A stretch of DNA of 64,000 nucleotides from Geodermatophilaceae bacterium URHB0062 (GTDB taxonomy: Bacteria; Actinomycetota; Actinomycetes; Mycobacteriales; Geodermatophilaceae): NCBI GenBank assembly GCA_000620185.1, contig JHVO01000008.1, positions 186,001-250,000 of the forward strand. Direction: 5' to 3'. The notes below the pieces were generated by a model. That model was not told where the DNA came from. It worked only from the letters and a program-made list of their open reading frames with translations, and made no database searches. Positions 1 through 8,281 of the stretch are shown here, piece by piece (within the stretch, counting starts at the first letter, position 1; every line of letters starts with the position of its first letter). Made by a program: the position numbers and the translations under genes.

Positions 1-2
1 AG

Positions 3-107
3 CTCGCCGTCCTCCCCGGGACCACCCACTTCTTCGGCCTCGCCAGGACGGCGCTCGTCCTCGACGTGGTGCTGCCCTTCCTCGATGCGGACATGCCATC
101 GCGCTGA
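3..107 (+). CDS. Alpha/beta hydrolase, C-terminal end (partial)
   Basis: The window opens inside a reading frame that runs 35 codons to a TGA at 105-107. The visible residues include LPGTTHFFGLAR followed by a short hydrophobic helix ending PFLDADMPSR. In alpha/beta hydrolases the catalytic histidine near the C-terminus sits in just such a PGTTH context, followed by a final amphipathic helix. Substrate cannot be judged from this fragment, and the nucleophile and acid lie upstream of the window. The family call is an inference from one motif. Confidence 0.55.
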   Translation, partial: LAVLPGTTHFFGLARTALVLDVVLPFLDADMPSR

Positions 108-129
108 CGGGACGACAGATCCGGCCCTC

Positions 130-148
130 ATCCGGACACACTCCGGAT
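130..148. promoter_or_regulatory. Inverted repeat abutting the ECF sigma start
   Basis: ATCCGGA (130-136), a 5-nt spacer and TCCGGAT (142-148) form a perfect 7-bp inverted repeat ending one base before the GTG start at 149. A further ATCCGG lies at 119-124. Its position suits an operator over the promoter/start region, or a hairpin that hides the start. No binding protein can be named. Confidence 0.35.
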
Positions 149-691
149 GTGGACCTGGCTCAGGACGTCGAGCGGCGCCGGCGCTTCGAGCGGCTGGTGA
201 CGGAGGTCTACGCGCCGGTGCAGCGCTACCTGCTGCGTCGAACCGACCCGACCGCGGCCGACGACGTGCTCGGCGACGTCCTGCTGGTGCTCTGGCGCCG
301 GCTGGACGACGTGCCACCGGAGCGCCCGCTGCCCTGGGCGTACGCCGTCGCGCGCGGGTGCCTGGCCAACCATCTCCGCGGCGCGGCGCGGCAGGAGCGT
401 CTGGTGCACCGCCTCGCCCGGGAGCGGCCGGGTCAGGACGCCGCCGACGACGGTCCTCTGCAGCGGGCCCTCGAGGCACTGCCCGAGGCCGACCAGGAAG
501 TGCTCCGGCTCTGGGCGTGGGAGCAGCTGCCGCCCCGGGAGATCGCCCTGGCGATGGGTCTGACCGCGAACGCGGTGAGCCTGCGGCTGCACCGCGCGAA
601 GCGCCGGCTGAAGAAGGCGCTGACGTCGGGAAAGGAGACCGGCTCGGCCGGACACATAGGGATGCGGGACGGCGGAGGTGCCAGGAGATGA
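149..691 (+). CDS. ECF-type RNA polymerase sigma factor
   Basis: This 180-residue protein has the two-domain layout of ECF sigma factors. Region 2 spans about residues 10-82, with the helix AADDVLGDVLLVLWRRL and the region 2.3/2.4 stretch PWAYAVARGCLANHLR. Region 4 spans about 103-158, with LPEADQEVLRLWAWEQL and the recognition helix TANAVSLRLHRAKRRL. It would direct core polymerase to a specific promoter set. It overlaps the next gene by ATGA (688-691), so the two are translationally coupled and the downstream product probably restrains it. The GTG start was chosen because region 2 begins about ten residues later. The target regulon is unknown. Confidence 0.85.
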   Translation: MDLAQDVERRRRFERLVTEVYAPVQRYLLRRTDPTAADDVLGDVLLVLWRRLDDVPPERPLPWAYAVARGCLANHLRGAARQERLVHRLARERPGQDAADDGPLQRALEALPEADQEVLRLWAWEQLPPREIALAMGLTANAVSLRLHRAKRRLKKALTSGKETGSAGHIGMRDGGGARR

Positions 692-1347
692 GCGAGTCGG
701 TGGACGACGAGCTGCGCACCCGGCTGGCCCGGATCGACCCGGCCGGACCCGACGTGCCGGTGGACCCCGCCACGAGCCCTCGGGCGGCCGACCTCATGGA
801 GCGCGCCATGCAGACCTCCACCGACGTGGAGCCGGACGTCGACCTGCCCCGGAGCCGGCCGGGCCGGCGTCCGGCGTGGTGGGCGGCGGGGATCGCGGCC
901 GTCGCCGCCGTCGCCGCGGCGGTGTTCGTCTTCGGCGGCAGTGGATCGCCGATACGGAACGGGCCGCCGGACGGTGGCGGGTCGCCTGGAGGGCAGGACG
1001 CGACGACGCTCGCGCTGTCGATGCCTGCCACACCCGAGGCCCGGTGCCGCGCCTTCGACGTCGCCGTCCTGCGGACCATGCAGGTGGCCTTCGAGGGCAC
1101 GGTCACGGCGACGGACGGCGAGCAGACGACGCTCACGGTCGACCGCTGGTTCACCGGCGGCGACGCCGATCGCGTGACGATCGACGTGCCCGACGGGCGG
1201 ACGTCGGAGTCCCTCGGCATCGAGTTCCGACCCGGAGCGCGCTACCTCGTCACGGCGACCGACGGGACCGTCAACGGCTGCGGCTACAGCGGCCCGGCCA
1301 CCGCGGAGCTCGAGAGCGCGTTCGCCGACGCCTTCCCTCGCCGCTGA
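688..1347 (+). CDS. Membrane-anchored partner of the ECF sigma factor (putative anti-sigma)
   Basis: A 219-residue protein whose ATG overlaps the sigma stop codon. The first 70 residues are charged and cytoplasmic. One transmembrane helix follows at about 71-90 (WWAAGIAAVAAVAAAVFVFGG), then a Gly/Pro/Ser-rich linker and an exported domain of about 110 residues with two cysteines. The architecture, and coupling to an ECF sigma, suit an anti-sigma or a sigma-linked sensor. No zinc anti-sigma motif (Hx3Cx2C) is present, so the anti-sigma role rests on context. The exported domain is not one I recognise. Confidence 0.6.
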   Translation: MSESVDDELRTRLARIDPAGPDVPVDPATSPRAADLMERAMQTSTDVEPDVDLPRSRPGRRPAWWAAGIAAVAAVAAAVFVFGGSGSPIRNGPPDGGGSPGGQDATTLALSMPATPEARCRAFDVAVLRTMQVAFEGTVTATDGEQTTLTVDRWFTGGDADRVTIDVPDGRTSESLGIEFRPGARYLVTATDGTVNGCGYSGPATAELESAFADAFPRR

Positions 1348-1456
1348 GCCGCAGATGCCGGTCGTCCGGCCAGGCGTGCTGTTGTGCCATCGCCCCGCCG
1401 TGGGGTGCAGCATCAGCCGGGACGGAGTCCATGGCGACGGCGCGGATGGGCGGACG

Positions 1457-2632
1457 ATGACCGGCACCGGGATCGTGGGCGGAACGGTCCTCCGGGACGG
1501 GACGCCGGTGTTGCGGGACGTGACCCTGCAGGCCGAGGACGGCGAGCTGCTCGTGATCCTCGGGCCGTCGGGCAGCGGCAAGACGACCTTCCTGCGCGCC
1601 GTCGCCGGCCTGGACAAGCTCAGCCCCGGCGAGGTGTTCGTCCGTGGCCGCCGGGTCACCGACCTGCCGACGGGGGAGCGGCGGCTGTCGATGGTGTTCG
1701 AGTCGGGCAGCCTCATCCCGTTCCTCGACGTGGCGCACAACCTCGAGTGGGGGCTCAAGCTCCGGAACCTGCCCGAGGCCGAGCGGCAGGAGCGTGTCGG
1801 CCTGCGCGTCCGGCAGCTGCGGTTGAGCCGGTTGCTCGCCCGCCGGCCCAGCCAGCTGTCGGGGGGTGAGCGCGGGCTGGTCGGCATCGGGCATGCGCTG
1901 GTCCAGGCGCCCGACGCGTTCCTGCTCGACGAGCCGCTCGGCGACCTCGACGCGCAGCAACGGGTCGAGGTCCGCCGGCAGATCGTCTCGGTGGTCCGAT
2001 CGCTGGGCGTGACCACCCTCTACGTCACCCACGACCAGGCCGAGGGGCTCGCGGTCGCCGACCGGGTGGTCCTGTTCGCCCGGGGCGCCGTCGTCCAGAC
2101 CGGCCGGGGGCGGGACCTCTACGAGCGGCCGGTCGACCTCCTGGTGGCCGGGTTCGTCGGGGCTCCGCCGATCGGGCTGCTCCCGGCGCAACTGGTCGTG
2201 CGCGGCGGGCGGGCCGGCTTCGAGGTCGGCCCGCGGACACTGCCGTTGTGGGGACCGGTCCCGCCCCCGCTGGAGGAGTACGTCGGCCGGGACGTCGTCC
2301 TCGGGCTGCGGGCCGAGGACGTGCCCGACGCGGCCGGTGGCTCCGATCCGGACGCGGTCGCCCTCGACGGGGTCGTGACGCACGTCGAGTACACCGGGCG
2401 GCAGAACGTGGTGACCGTGGCGGTCGACGCGCCGCCGGTCATCGCCCCGGACGTCGAGCCGTCCGGGGGCGCGACGCTGCAGGCCTTCTTCCCCGCGCGC
2501 GCCGTCGTCCGTACCGGGCAGCCGGTGCGGGTGGCCGTCGAGGCGGCGCGGGCGCACGTCTTCGACGCGGTCACGGGAAAGGCGCTGTGGCACCCCGACG
2601 GCCCGCCGGCCGCCGACGCCGGGCACGGATGA
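1457..2632 (+). CDS. MalK-type ABC transporter ATPase, orphan, atypical Q-loop
   Basis: A 391-residue nucleotide-binding subunit with Walker A GPSGSGKT (36-43), signature LSGGE (134-138), Walker B FLLDEP (155-160) and the switch histidine in THDQ (192). A TOBE-like C-terminal half is typical of carbohydrate importers (CUT1). Start 1457 is used rather than the upstream ATG at 1355 because the domain begins directly after it. Two oddities: the Q-loop reads MVFESG, with Glu at position 82 where nearly all family members have Gln, and no permease or binding protein lies beside it. It may serve a transporter encoded elsewhere, possibly the polyol system at the end of this window, or it may have lost transport function. 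Confidence 0.8.
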   Translation: MTGTGIVGGTVLRDGTPVLRDVTLQAEDGELLVILGPSGSGKTTFLRAVAGLDKLSPGEVFVRGRRVTDLPTGERRLSMVFESGSLIPFLDVAHNLEWGLKLRNLPEAERQERVGLRVRQLRLSRLLARRPSQLSGGERGLVGIGHALVQAPDAFLLDEPLGDLDAQQRVEVRRQIVSVVRSLGVTTLYVTHDQAEGLAVADRVVLFARGAVVQTGRGRDLYERPVDLLVAGFVGAPPIGLLPAQLVVRGGRAGFEVGPRTLPLWGPVPPPLEEYVGRDVVLGLRAEDVPDAAGGSDPDAVALDGVVTHVEYTGRQNVVTVAVDAPPVIAPDVEPSGGATLQAFFPARAVVRTGQPVRVAVEAARAHVFDAVTGKALWHPDGPPAADAGHG

Positions 2633-2751
2633 GCCGCGGCTGAGTTCACGGCCCGACGCCGGATCCGCCTCGGTTCCGGAGCCGGTGTATCCGACCGACA
2701 GCGGCCGCGCTCCTGTCGCCGAGCACCGGTCGGCGCGATCAGGGGGCAGCC

Positions 2752-4389
2752 ATGGCCGACACCCGCAGCCACTACGACACCCGCACGATCCCGGTGCCGC
2801 CCCCACCCGGCCCGCCGCGCGGGGCGGCCGGCGGGGGAAGGGGATCGGGAGCGTCCATCCGCAGTCCCCTGGGCACGCTCCGGGTCGCCGACCTGCGCCA
2901 CCCGACGGAGCCGTCCCGGTTCGCGCTGGCACTGACGGCGGTCGCCTTCCCGGTGGCCGTCGCCCTGTTCGTCCTGACCTCCCTCGGTCAGGTGACCGTC
3001 ATCGTCGCGGTCATGCTCGGGATCGCGCTCGTCTTCCTGATCGCGTGGGTCACCCTCCAGATCTGGCGGGTCAGGCTGCTCGGCGACGCGCTGCTGGTGT
3101 CCTCGCAGACGCTGCCGGAGCTGCAAGAGGTCGTCGATCTCGTGCGCGCGCGGCTGAACTACACCCGCCGGGTCGACCTCTTCGTGGTCGAGAAGATCAG
3201 CCGGGTGCTGTCCGGCGATCCCGCCCCGATCACCCTCACGAGCTTCTTCGGCGTGCACGTACTGGTCGCCGAGGGCGATGCGCTGGGCGATCTGGCGAAG
3301 GAAGGGGACCGCCAGAAGCTGCTCTTCACGCTCGCCACCTACGTCGGTGCGCTGAAGGCGCGGTACACCCAGTGGTGGCACCCCCTCTTCGCCGCATTCG
3401 AGATGACGGGCCTCGCGTGGATGGTCTGGCCGTTCGTGTTCCCGTACCGCCGGGCGACCGTGTACTCGGGAGACCGAATCGCCTACGCGTGCTGCGGGGA
3501 CCTCGACATCAGCCTGCAGTCGGTCTACCGCTTCCTCGTCGGCAAGGACGTGGCCGAGCGCATCCGGGCCGAGGGGCTCACGGGTCAGGCTCTCGTCGTC
3601 CGCCGCCGGCCCCTGCTCCGGTTCGCCCAGCTGCTCCGGTCGACACCCCACGCCACCAATCGCTACCTGCACCTGCTCGCCTACATCCGGCAGCAGCGGG
3701 CCCAGGAGTTCTTCGACCACCGTCCGCCCCTCGCTGGACCGGAAGCGGAACCGGTCCTGCACAGCATCGGTGCGAAGCGGGCGCACCCCGTCGTCGTGCC
3801 GGTGGGGGTCTGCCTCGCCCTCGCACTCGTCGGCGGGGGAGTGGCCCTCGGTCTGGAGGCCCGGAACTCACCCATCGCCCAGGGCATCGCCGCGATGTTC
3901 CAGGCGGAGGGCGGAACGACCCCCACCCCGACGCCCACGCCGATCCCGACTCCCGGACCGCCGCCGCTGACCGCCGACGAGCAGTACCTGCTGAGCCTGG
4001 TGCCCGCGAGCCTGCAGAACGGCTGCGCAGCGGGCGGCGACGACGCCGGGACGGGGGCGGTCGCGGCGCTGAGCTGTGCACTGCCCGCGGGACAGCCGGA
4101 GGAGCTCCTCCTCCTCGGGTACGGGAGCACCGACGCGATGCACGCGGCCTTCGGACAGCTGACCGCGGGAGTCCCGGACGGCGACTGCGCCACCGGAAAT
4201 GGGCGCAGCACGTGGAACTACGGCCAGGTTCCACAGGGTCCCCTGGCGTGCTACAGCTCAACCTCCGGCTCCGCCGCGGTCCTGTGGGGCTCCGACGCGA
4301 AGGGAGTGCTCGTGCAGGCCCAGGACGCCCTGATGTCGGCGGGCGACCTGTTCGAGTGGTGGAAGAGTGACGCACCCCATCTGCAGTGA
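2752..4389 (+). CDS. Membrane protein with degenerate M48-like domain and exported C-terminal domain
   Basis: A 545-residue protein. A Pro-rich N-terminus is followed by a hydrophobic hairpin (about 62-105). A cytoplasmic domain (about 115-330) follows the order of an M48/HtpX-type peptidase: LPELQEVVDLVRARLN, a VFVV-type strand, then YSGDRIAYACCGDLD (about 237-251), which matches the family's E-x-x-AD-x-x-A region. No HExxH is present, so it should not bind catalytic zinc. A second transmembrane helix (about 345-368), a TPTPTPTPIPTPG linker and a cysteine-containing exported domain follow. That last domain resembles tails of actinobacterial Ser/Thr kinases. It could be a sensor or scaffold. 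The M48 relation is my inference. Confidence 0.6.
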   Translation: MADTRSHYDTRTIPVPPPPGPPRGAAGGGRGSGASIRSPLGTLRVADLRHPTEPSRFALALTAVAFPVAVALFVLTSLGQVTVIVAVMLGIALVFLIAWVTLQIWRVRLLGDALLVSSQTLPELQEVVDLVRARLNYTRRVDLFVVEKISRVLSGDPAPITLTSFFGVHVLVAEGDALGDLAKEGDRQKLLFTLATYVGALKARYTQWWHPLFAAFEMTGLAWMVWPFVFPYRRATVYSGDRIAYACCGDLDISLQSVYRFLVGKDVAERIRAEGLTGQALVVRRRPLLRFAQLLRSTPHATNRYLHLLAYIRQQRAQEFFDHRPPLAGPEAEPVLHSIGAKRAHPVVVPVGVCLALALVGGGVALGLEARNSPIAQGIAAMFQAEGGTTPTPTPTPIPTPGPPPLTADEQYLLSLVPASLQNGCAAGGDDAGTGAVAALSCALPAGQPEELLLLGYGSTDAMHAAFGQLTAGVPDGDCATGNGRSTWNYGQVPQGPLACYSSTSGSAAVLWGSDAKGVLVQAQDALMSAGDLFEWWKSDAPHLQ

Positions 4390-4397
4390 CGGACGCG

Positions 4398-4425
4398 CCG
4401 TCGTCGTCAGCCCGTCGTCGTCAGC
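4398..4425. repeat. 14-bp tandem duplication at a convergent gene junction
   Basis: CCGTCGTCGTCAGC occurs twice head to tail between two convergent genes. The second copy contains the complement of the oxidoreductase stop codon, so the stop context of that gene is duplicated. This is probably a slippage product, and no function is proposed. Confidence 0.6.
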
Positions 4426-5461
4426 CCGCCGGGAGGACGACGACGGTGCCGTCGGTTGCGCTGCGGCGGGCGGCGTCGAGCACCGTGGCGGTGGCGAGGG
4501 CGTCCCGCGGCTCGACCGGTACCGGCCCCTCTCCTCGCACGGCACGGGCGAAGGCGGGATAGAAGGTGTGCCACGCACCGTTGCGCGTCGGCACCGGCTC
4601 GCCGTCGTCGCCGCGGTGGATCCGGCCCCAGCGCTCGGCCGGCTCGGCGCCCCAGTCCGCGCCGAGGGTCGCGGGAGTCTGCCCGGCGAGCAGCGCGTCC
4701 TCCTGGCCGTCCATGAGTGCGGTGACGACGTAGCTGCCCGTCGTCCCCGTGGCCCGGAACCGCGGACCGGGAGCGCCCTGGCTCCAGCTGCCCGAGAGGT
4801 GTGACCGCGCCCCGCCGGTGTGGGTGAGCGCGACGAAGACGTCGTCGTCCAGGCCGTTCTCGCGCAGCCGCCACTCGGCGTAGACCGAGGCCACCGGGCC
4901 CAGCAGGACTTGCGCCTGGTCCACGAGGTGGGCGCCGAAGTCGCGCAGCGTGCCACCGCCCGACGGCGGGGGACCGGGGTCGGGGTCCAGCCGCTCGAAG
5001 CGCGACTCGAACCGGGTCAGCTCCCCGAGGGCGCCGTCGGCGACCAGGGCGCGCAGGGTCAGGAAGTCGGAGTCCCAGCGCCGGTTCTGGTACGGCGACA
5101 GCGGCAGCCCCAGTCGCTCGGCGAGTTCGACCGAGCGGTGGGCGGCGTCGGCGTCGAGCGCGAACGGCTTGTCGCACACCACGGCCAGGCCCAGGTTCAG
5201 CGCCTCGTCGGTCAGCCGGCTGTGGGTGTCGGCCGGAGTGGAGATCGCCACCGCCTCGGCGCCGGCGTCCTTCAGTTCCGCGAGAGAGTCGAACGTCGTG
5301 GCGGCGGGGTGCTCCGAGGCGACCAGTGCGCGACGCTCCGGGGAGGTGGTGACCACGCCGAGGAACTCCACCTCGGGCGCCGCGGCGAGCAGGGGAGCGT
5401 GGAAGTACCGGCCACCGAAGCCGTATCCGACCAGTCCGAACCGCACCGGATCCATCGCCAC
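4421..5461 (-). CDS. Gfo/Idh/MocA family NAD(P)-dependent oxidoreductase
   Basis: A 346-residue protein with an N-terminal Rossmann fold (GLVGYGFGGRYFHAPLL, about residues 9-25) and the diagnostic CDKPFALD motif (about 95-102), whose Lys is the conserved catalytic or cofactor-binding residue of the family. The C-terminal domain carries GGGTLRDFGAHLVDQ, matching the GG.L.D.G.H..D signature. Family members oxidise sugars, inositols or related hydroxy compounds. Length is normal. It stands alone between convergent and divergent neighbours, so its substrate is not indicated. The start may be at 5461 or two codons later at 5455. Confidence 0.9.
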   Translation of the reverse strand: MAMDPVRFGLVGYGFGGRYFHAPLLAAAPEVEFLGVVTTSPERRALVASEHPAATTFDSLAELKDAGAEAVAISTPADTHSRLTDEALNLGLAVVCDKPFALDADAAHRSVELAERLGLPLSPYQNRRWDSDFLTLRALVADGALGELTRFESRFERLDPDPGPPPSGGGTLRDFGAHLVDQAQVLLGPVASVYAEWRLRENGLDDDVFVALTHTGGARSHLSGSWSQGAPGPRFRATGTTGSYVVTALMDGQEDALLAGQTPATLGADWGAEPAERWGRIHRGDDGEPVPTRNGAWHTFYPAFARAVRGEGPVPVEPRDALATATVLDAARRSATDGTVVVLPAG

Positions 5462-5667
5462 GTCCCTTCGCCGTCGGTCACCTGCGCCCAGCTTGTCGGA
5501 CGTGGGTCAGCGGTGTGCGCCCAGGGCGTGTCCGAGAGGCCCGCCGTTCCGCCATGATGGGCGACCGGAGCCGGGGAACGGTCCCGAGAGCCGCGCCGTG
5601 GCGCGGCTCGGGCGACGATCCGGCGGCTCGGGGGCCCGCCGACGGGGCGGCTGGGGAAGGAGTGTGC

Positions 5668-7062
5668 GTGACCGGGAACGCCGTGCGCCGGGACGATCCG
5701 GCGCCCACCGAGCCGGCCGTGCCCTTCCGGACGGCGGTACGCGTCTGGTTCGCCATCAGCCTGCAGACCTTCGGCGGACCGGCCGGTCAGATCGCCGTCA
5801 TGCAGCGCACCCTCGTCGACGACAAGCGGTGGATCGGCCAGCGCCGGTTCCTGCACGCCATGAACTACTGCATGCTGCTGCCCGGTCCGGAGGCGCAGCA
5901 GCTGGCCACCTACGTCGGCTGGTTGCTGCACGGCACGCGCGGGGGACTGGTCGCCGGCGGCTTCTTCGTCCTGCCGGGGGTGCTCGCCCTCCTGGCCCTC
6001 TCGGCGGTGTACGTCGCCTTCGGCTCCACCGTCGCGGTGAGTGCCTTGTTCGCCGGGTTGGCGCCCGCGGTCCTCGCGATCGTCGTCCAGGCCGTGATCC
6101 GGGTCGGCCGGCGCGCGCTGACCGGCCCTGCGCTGGTGGCGCTGGCCGTCGCCTCGTTCCTCGCGCTGTTCCTGTTCGCCGTCCCGTTCCCGGTCGTGGT
6201 GCTGGTCGCCGGCCTCGCCGGATGGGCGCTGGGCCGGTGGCGTCCCGGTGCCGTGCCGCAGGGCGGCAGGGCCGACGCCGGGGCCGACGGTCCGCCGCCG
6301 GTGGTCCCCGACGACGCGCTGCACACCGAACGGCCGTCGGGACGCCGGACCCTCGGGGTGCTGCTCGTGGGACTCCTGGTGTGGGGCGTGCCGGTCGCCG
6401 CCGTGGCAATGCTGACCGGACGGCACAGCGTGCTCACCGAGCAGGGGCTGTTCTTCTCCGGCGCCGCGGTCGTGACCTTCGGCGGGGCGTACGCCGTGCT
6501 CGCCTACGTCGCCCAGCAGGCGGTGCAGGTGTACGGCTGGCTCGCGCCGGGGGAGATGGTGCGCGGCCTGGCCCTCGCCGAGACCACGCCCGGGCCGCTG
6601 ATCATGGTCGTGCAGTTCGTGGCCTTCGTGGGCGCCTACCGCCGGCCCGGCGAGCTCGACCCCTGGGCCGCCGCCGTCGTCGCCTCGCTGCTGGTCACCT
6701 GGGTGACCTTCGTGCCGAGCTTCCTGTTCGTGCTCCTCGGCGCCCCGTACATGGAGCGGCTGCGGGGCAACCGGTCGCTGTCGGCGGCGCTCTCCGGCAT
6801 CACCGCCGCGGTCGTGGGGGTCATCGCCAATCTGGGCGTCTACTTCGCCGTCCACACCCTGTTCCGCCACACCCGGCCGGTGGGGCCGCCGTGGCTCGCC
6901 CTCGAACTGCCGGACCTGTCGACGCTCCGCCCCGTCGCGCTCGCGATCGCGGTCGTCGCGGCCGTGCTGATCTTCCGGCTGCGCTGGTCGGTGCTCCGCA
7001 CGCTCGGCATCTGCGCCGTCCTCGGGCTCGCCGCCGGGCTGGCGGGGCTGCCGGTGCACTGA
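5668..7062 (+). CDS. chrA: Chromate efflux transporter, long-chain ChrA
   Basis: A 464-residue integral membrane protein with two tandem CHR domains. The first begins near residue 20, with SLQTFGGPAGQIAVMQ and the LLPGPEAQQLATYVGW segment. The second begins near residue 265, with TFGGAYAVLAYVAQQ and AETTPGPLIMVVQFVAFVGA. About ten to twelve hydrophobic helices are visible. The duplicated form is the classical chromate/sulfate antiporter that exports chromate. GTG 5668 follows a GGAAGGA ribosome site at 5655-5661. GTG 5662 in the same frame is the alternative. Substrate is inferred from the family. Confidence 0.88.
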   Translation: MTGNAVRRDDPAPTEPAVPFRTAVRVWFAISLQTFGGPAGQIAVMQRTLVDDKRWIGQRRFLHAMNYCMLLPGPEAQQLATYVGWLLHGTRGGLVAGGFFVLPGVLALLALSAVYVAFGSTVAVSALFAGLAPAVLAIVVQAVIRVGRRALTGPALVALAVASFLALFLFAVPFPVVVLVAGLAGWALGRWRPGAVPQGGRADAGADGPPPVVPDDALHTERPSGRRTLGVLLVGLLVWGVPVAAVAMLTGRHSVLTEQGLFFSGAAVVTFGGAYAVLAYVAQQAVQVYGWLAPGEMVRGLALAETTPGPLIMVVQFVAFVGAYRRPGELDPWAAAVVASLLVTWVTFVPSFLFVLLGAPYMERLRGNRSLSAALSGITAAVVGVIANLGVYFAVHTLFRHTRPVGPPWLALELPDLSTLRPVALAIAVVAAVLIFRLRWSVLRTLGICAVLGLAAGLAGLPVH

Positions 7063-7144
7063 CGCGCTGGGCCGCCGGCTCCGCAGGAACCGGGCGCGGC
7101 TGTGTCAGGGTGGCGGCCGTGCCAGCCGCTGACCGGGACATCCG

Positions 7145-7801
7145 ATGACCGCGGTCGTCGCCGTGGCGGCCGGCATCCTGGGGCTCGTCGTCGGAGTCGC
7201 GGTGAACCGGGCCGCGGGCCGCTACCCGTGGGGCGCGGAGGAAGGCACGCGCGGCCGGGCCGTCCGCCCTCCGGTCGTCGAGATCGGGACGGCGCTGCTG
7301 TTCGCCGTGGCCGCGCTGCGGTTCGGCGCCTCGTGGGAGCTGCCCGCCCACCTCTTCCTGGCCGGCGCCGGAGTGCTCCTGGCCGTGATCGACCTGCAGC
7401 ACCACAAGCTGCCGAACCGCATCGTCGTCCCCTCCCTCGGCATCGGCGCCGCGCTCCTGGCCGTGGCGGCGGCGGGGGAGCACGACTGGCCGGCGCTCCT
7501 GCGGTCGGGCCTCGGCGCCGTCGTCCTGTTCGTCGTTTTCCTCGTCATGGCCCTGATCTCGCCGCGCAGCCTCGGGATGGGCGACGTCAAGCTGGCCGCG
7601 CTGCTCGGCCTCTACCTGGGGTGGCTGGGCTGGGGCGCGGTCTTCCTCGGTGCCGCCGCGGGCTTCATGGTCCAGGCGGTGGTGGCCCTGGTGCTGCTGG
7701 CGGCGCGGCTGGTGAAGCTGCGCGGGCACCTGCCGTTCGGCCCCGCGATGCTGCTCGGCGCGGCCCTGGTGATCGGCTGGAGCGGCGCCCAGGTGCTCTG
7801 A
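7145..7801 (+). CDS. Prepilin peptidase, A24 family (TadV/CpaA type)
   Basis: A 218-residue polytopic membrane protein. The two catalytic aspartates of the A24 family are visible: one in LAVIDLQHHKLPNR (about residue 82), the other in the GxGD motif of SLGMGDVKLAALLG (about 145). It cleaves the leader of Flp prepilin and probably of the TadE-like pseudopilins before assembly. It heads the Tad locus, about 190 bp upstream of the pilin gene. The usual N-terminal methyltransferase cysteine motifs are absent, as in many actinobacterial and Tad-type enzymes. Confidence 0.9.
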   Translation: MTAVVAVAAGILGLVVGVAVNRAAGRYPWGAEEGTRGRAVRPPVVEIGTALLFAVAALRFGASWELPAHLFLAGAGVLLAVIDLQHHKLPNRIVVPSLGIGAALLAVAAAGEHDWPALLRSGLGAVVLFVVFLVMALISPRSLGMGDVKLAALLGLYLGWLGWGAVFLGAAAGFMVQAVVALVLLAARLVKLRGHLPFGPAMLLGAALVIGWSGAQVL

Positions 7802-7987
7802 GGAGCCCATTTTCGGTCACTCAGCGTGATCGCAACCTCTGTCCGTGCACCCTTTGGGGTGGCCGACGTCCTCCGTCCGGGGGAATCGCCCTCAAGTCGG
7901 CGCGAGTGGTGTTCGACACCTCTCCCACAGCCGCAAGGCCGGGTCAGCCGATCCGGACCGGCCGGCCCGACACCCTCAGGAGCAACA

Positions 7988-8197
7988 ATGCAGAAGGCCT
8001 ACGCCACCCTGGTCAGCCTGATCGCCGTCGCGCAGGACCGCCTGGAGCGCGAGGAGAAGGGCGCGACCGCCGTCGAGTACGGCCTCATGGTCGGCCTGAT
8101 CGCCGTCGTGATCATCGCCGCTGTCACGCTGCTCGGTGGCGAGCTCAAGTCCCTGTTCGAGACCATCCAGACCAAGCTCGCCGCCATCCCCAAGTGA
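7988..8197 (+). CDS. flp: Flp/type IVb pilin
   Basis: A 69-residue prepilin. A hydrophilic leader ends with EEKGATAVEYGLMVGLIAVV. The G/A processing site, Glu at mature position 5 or 6 and the adjoining Tyr are the Flp hallmark, followed by about 20 hydrophobic residues that form the pilus core. The start has a good AGGAG at 7979-7983. The pilin would be processed by the upstream peptidase and polymerised by the CpaF/TadB/TadC machine downstream. A strong hairpin follows the gene and can make pilin more abundant than the assembly proteins. Confidence 0.93.
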   Translation: MQKAYATLVSLIAVAQDRLEREEKGATAVEYGLMVGLIAVVIIAAVTLLGGELKSLFETIQTKLAAIPK

Positions 8198-8229
8198 CCC
8201 CGCACTGAGCTCAGGTCGCGGCTGTCATC

Positions 8230-8263
8230 GGCGCGGCGGCCCTCCCGTGAGGGCCGCTGCGCC
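8230..8263 (+). terminator. Intra-operon hairpin after the pilin gene
   Basis: GCGGCCCTC (8236-8244) and GAGGGCCGC (8249-8257) pair around a 4-nt loop. The stem is extended by outer GGCGC/GCGCC arms at 8230-8234 and 8259-8263. There is no T-run. Sitting between flp and the TadE gene, it fits a partial terminator or a 3'-end stabiliser for a pilin-rich transcript. Confidence 0.6.
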
Positions 8264-8281
8264 GCTGCACGAGGAGAGGTG

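Noticed and set aside
7802-7987. Cyclic di-GMP riboswitch or FliA-type promoter before the pilin gene
   Set aside because: CCCTCAAG at about 7889 looks promoter-like, but no matching -10 box or conserved riboswitch core could be found.
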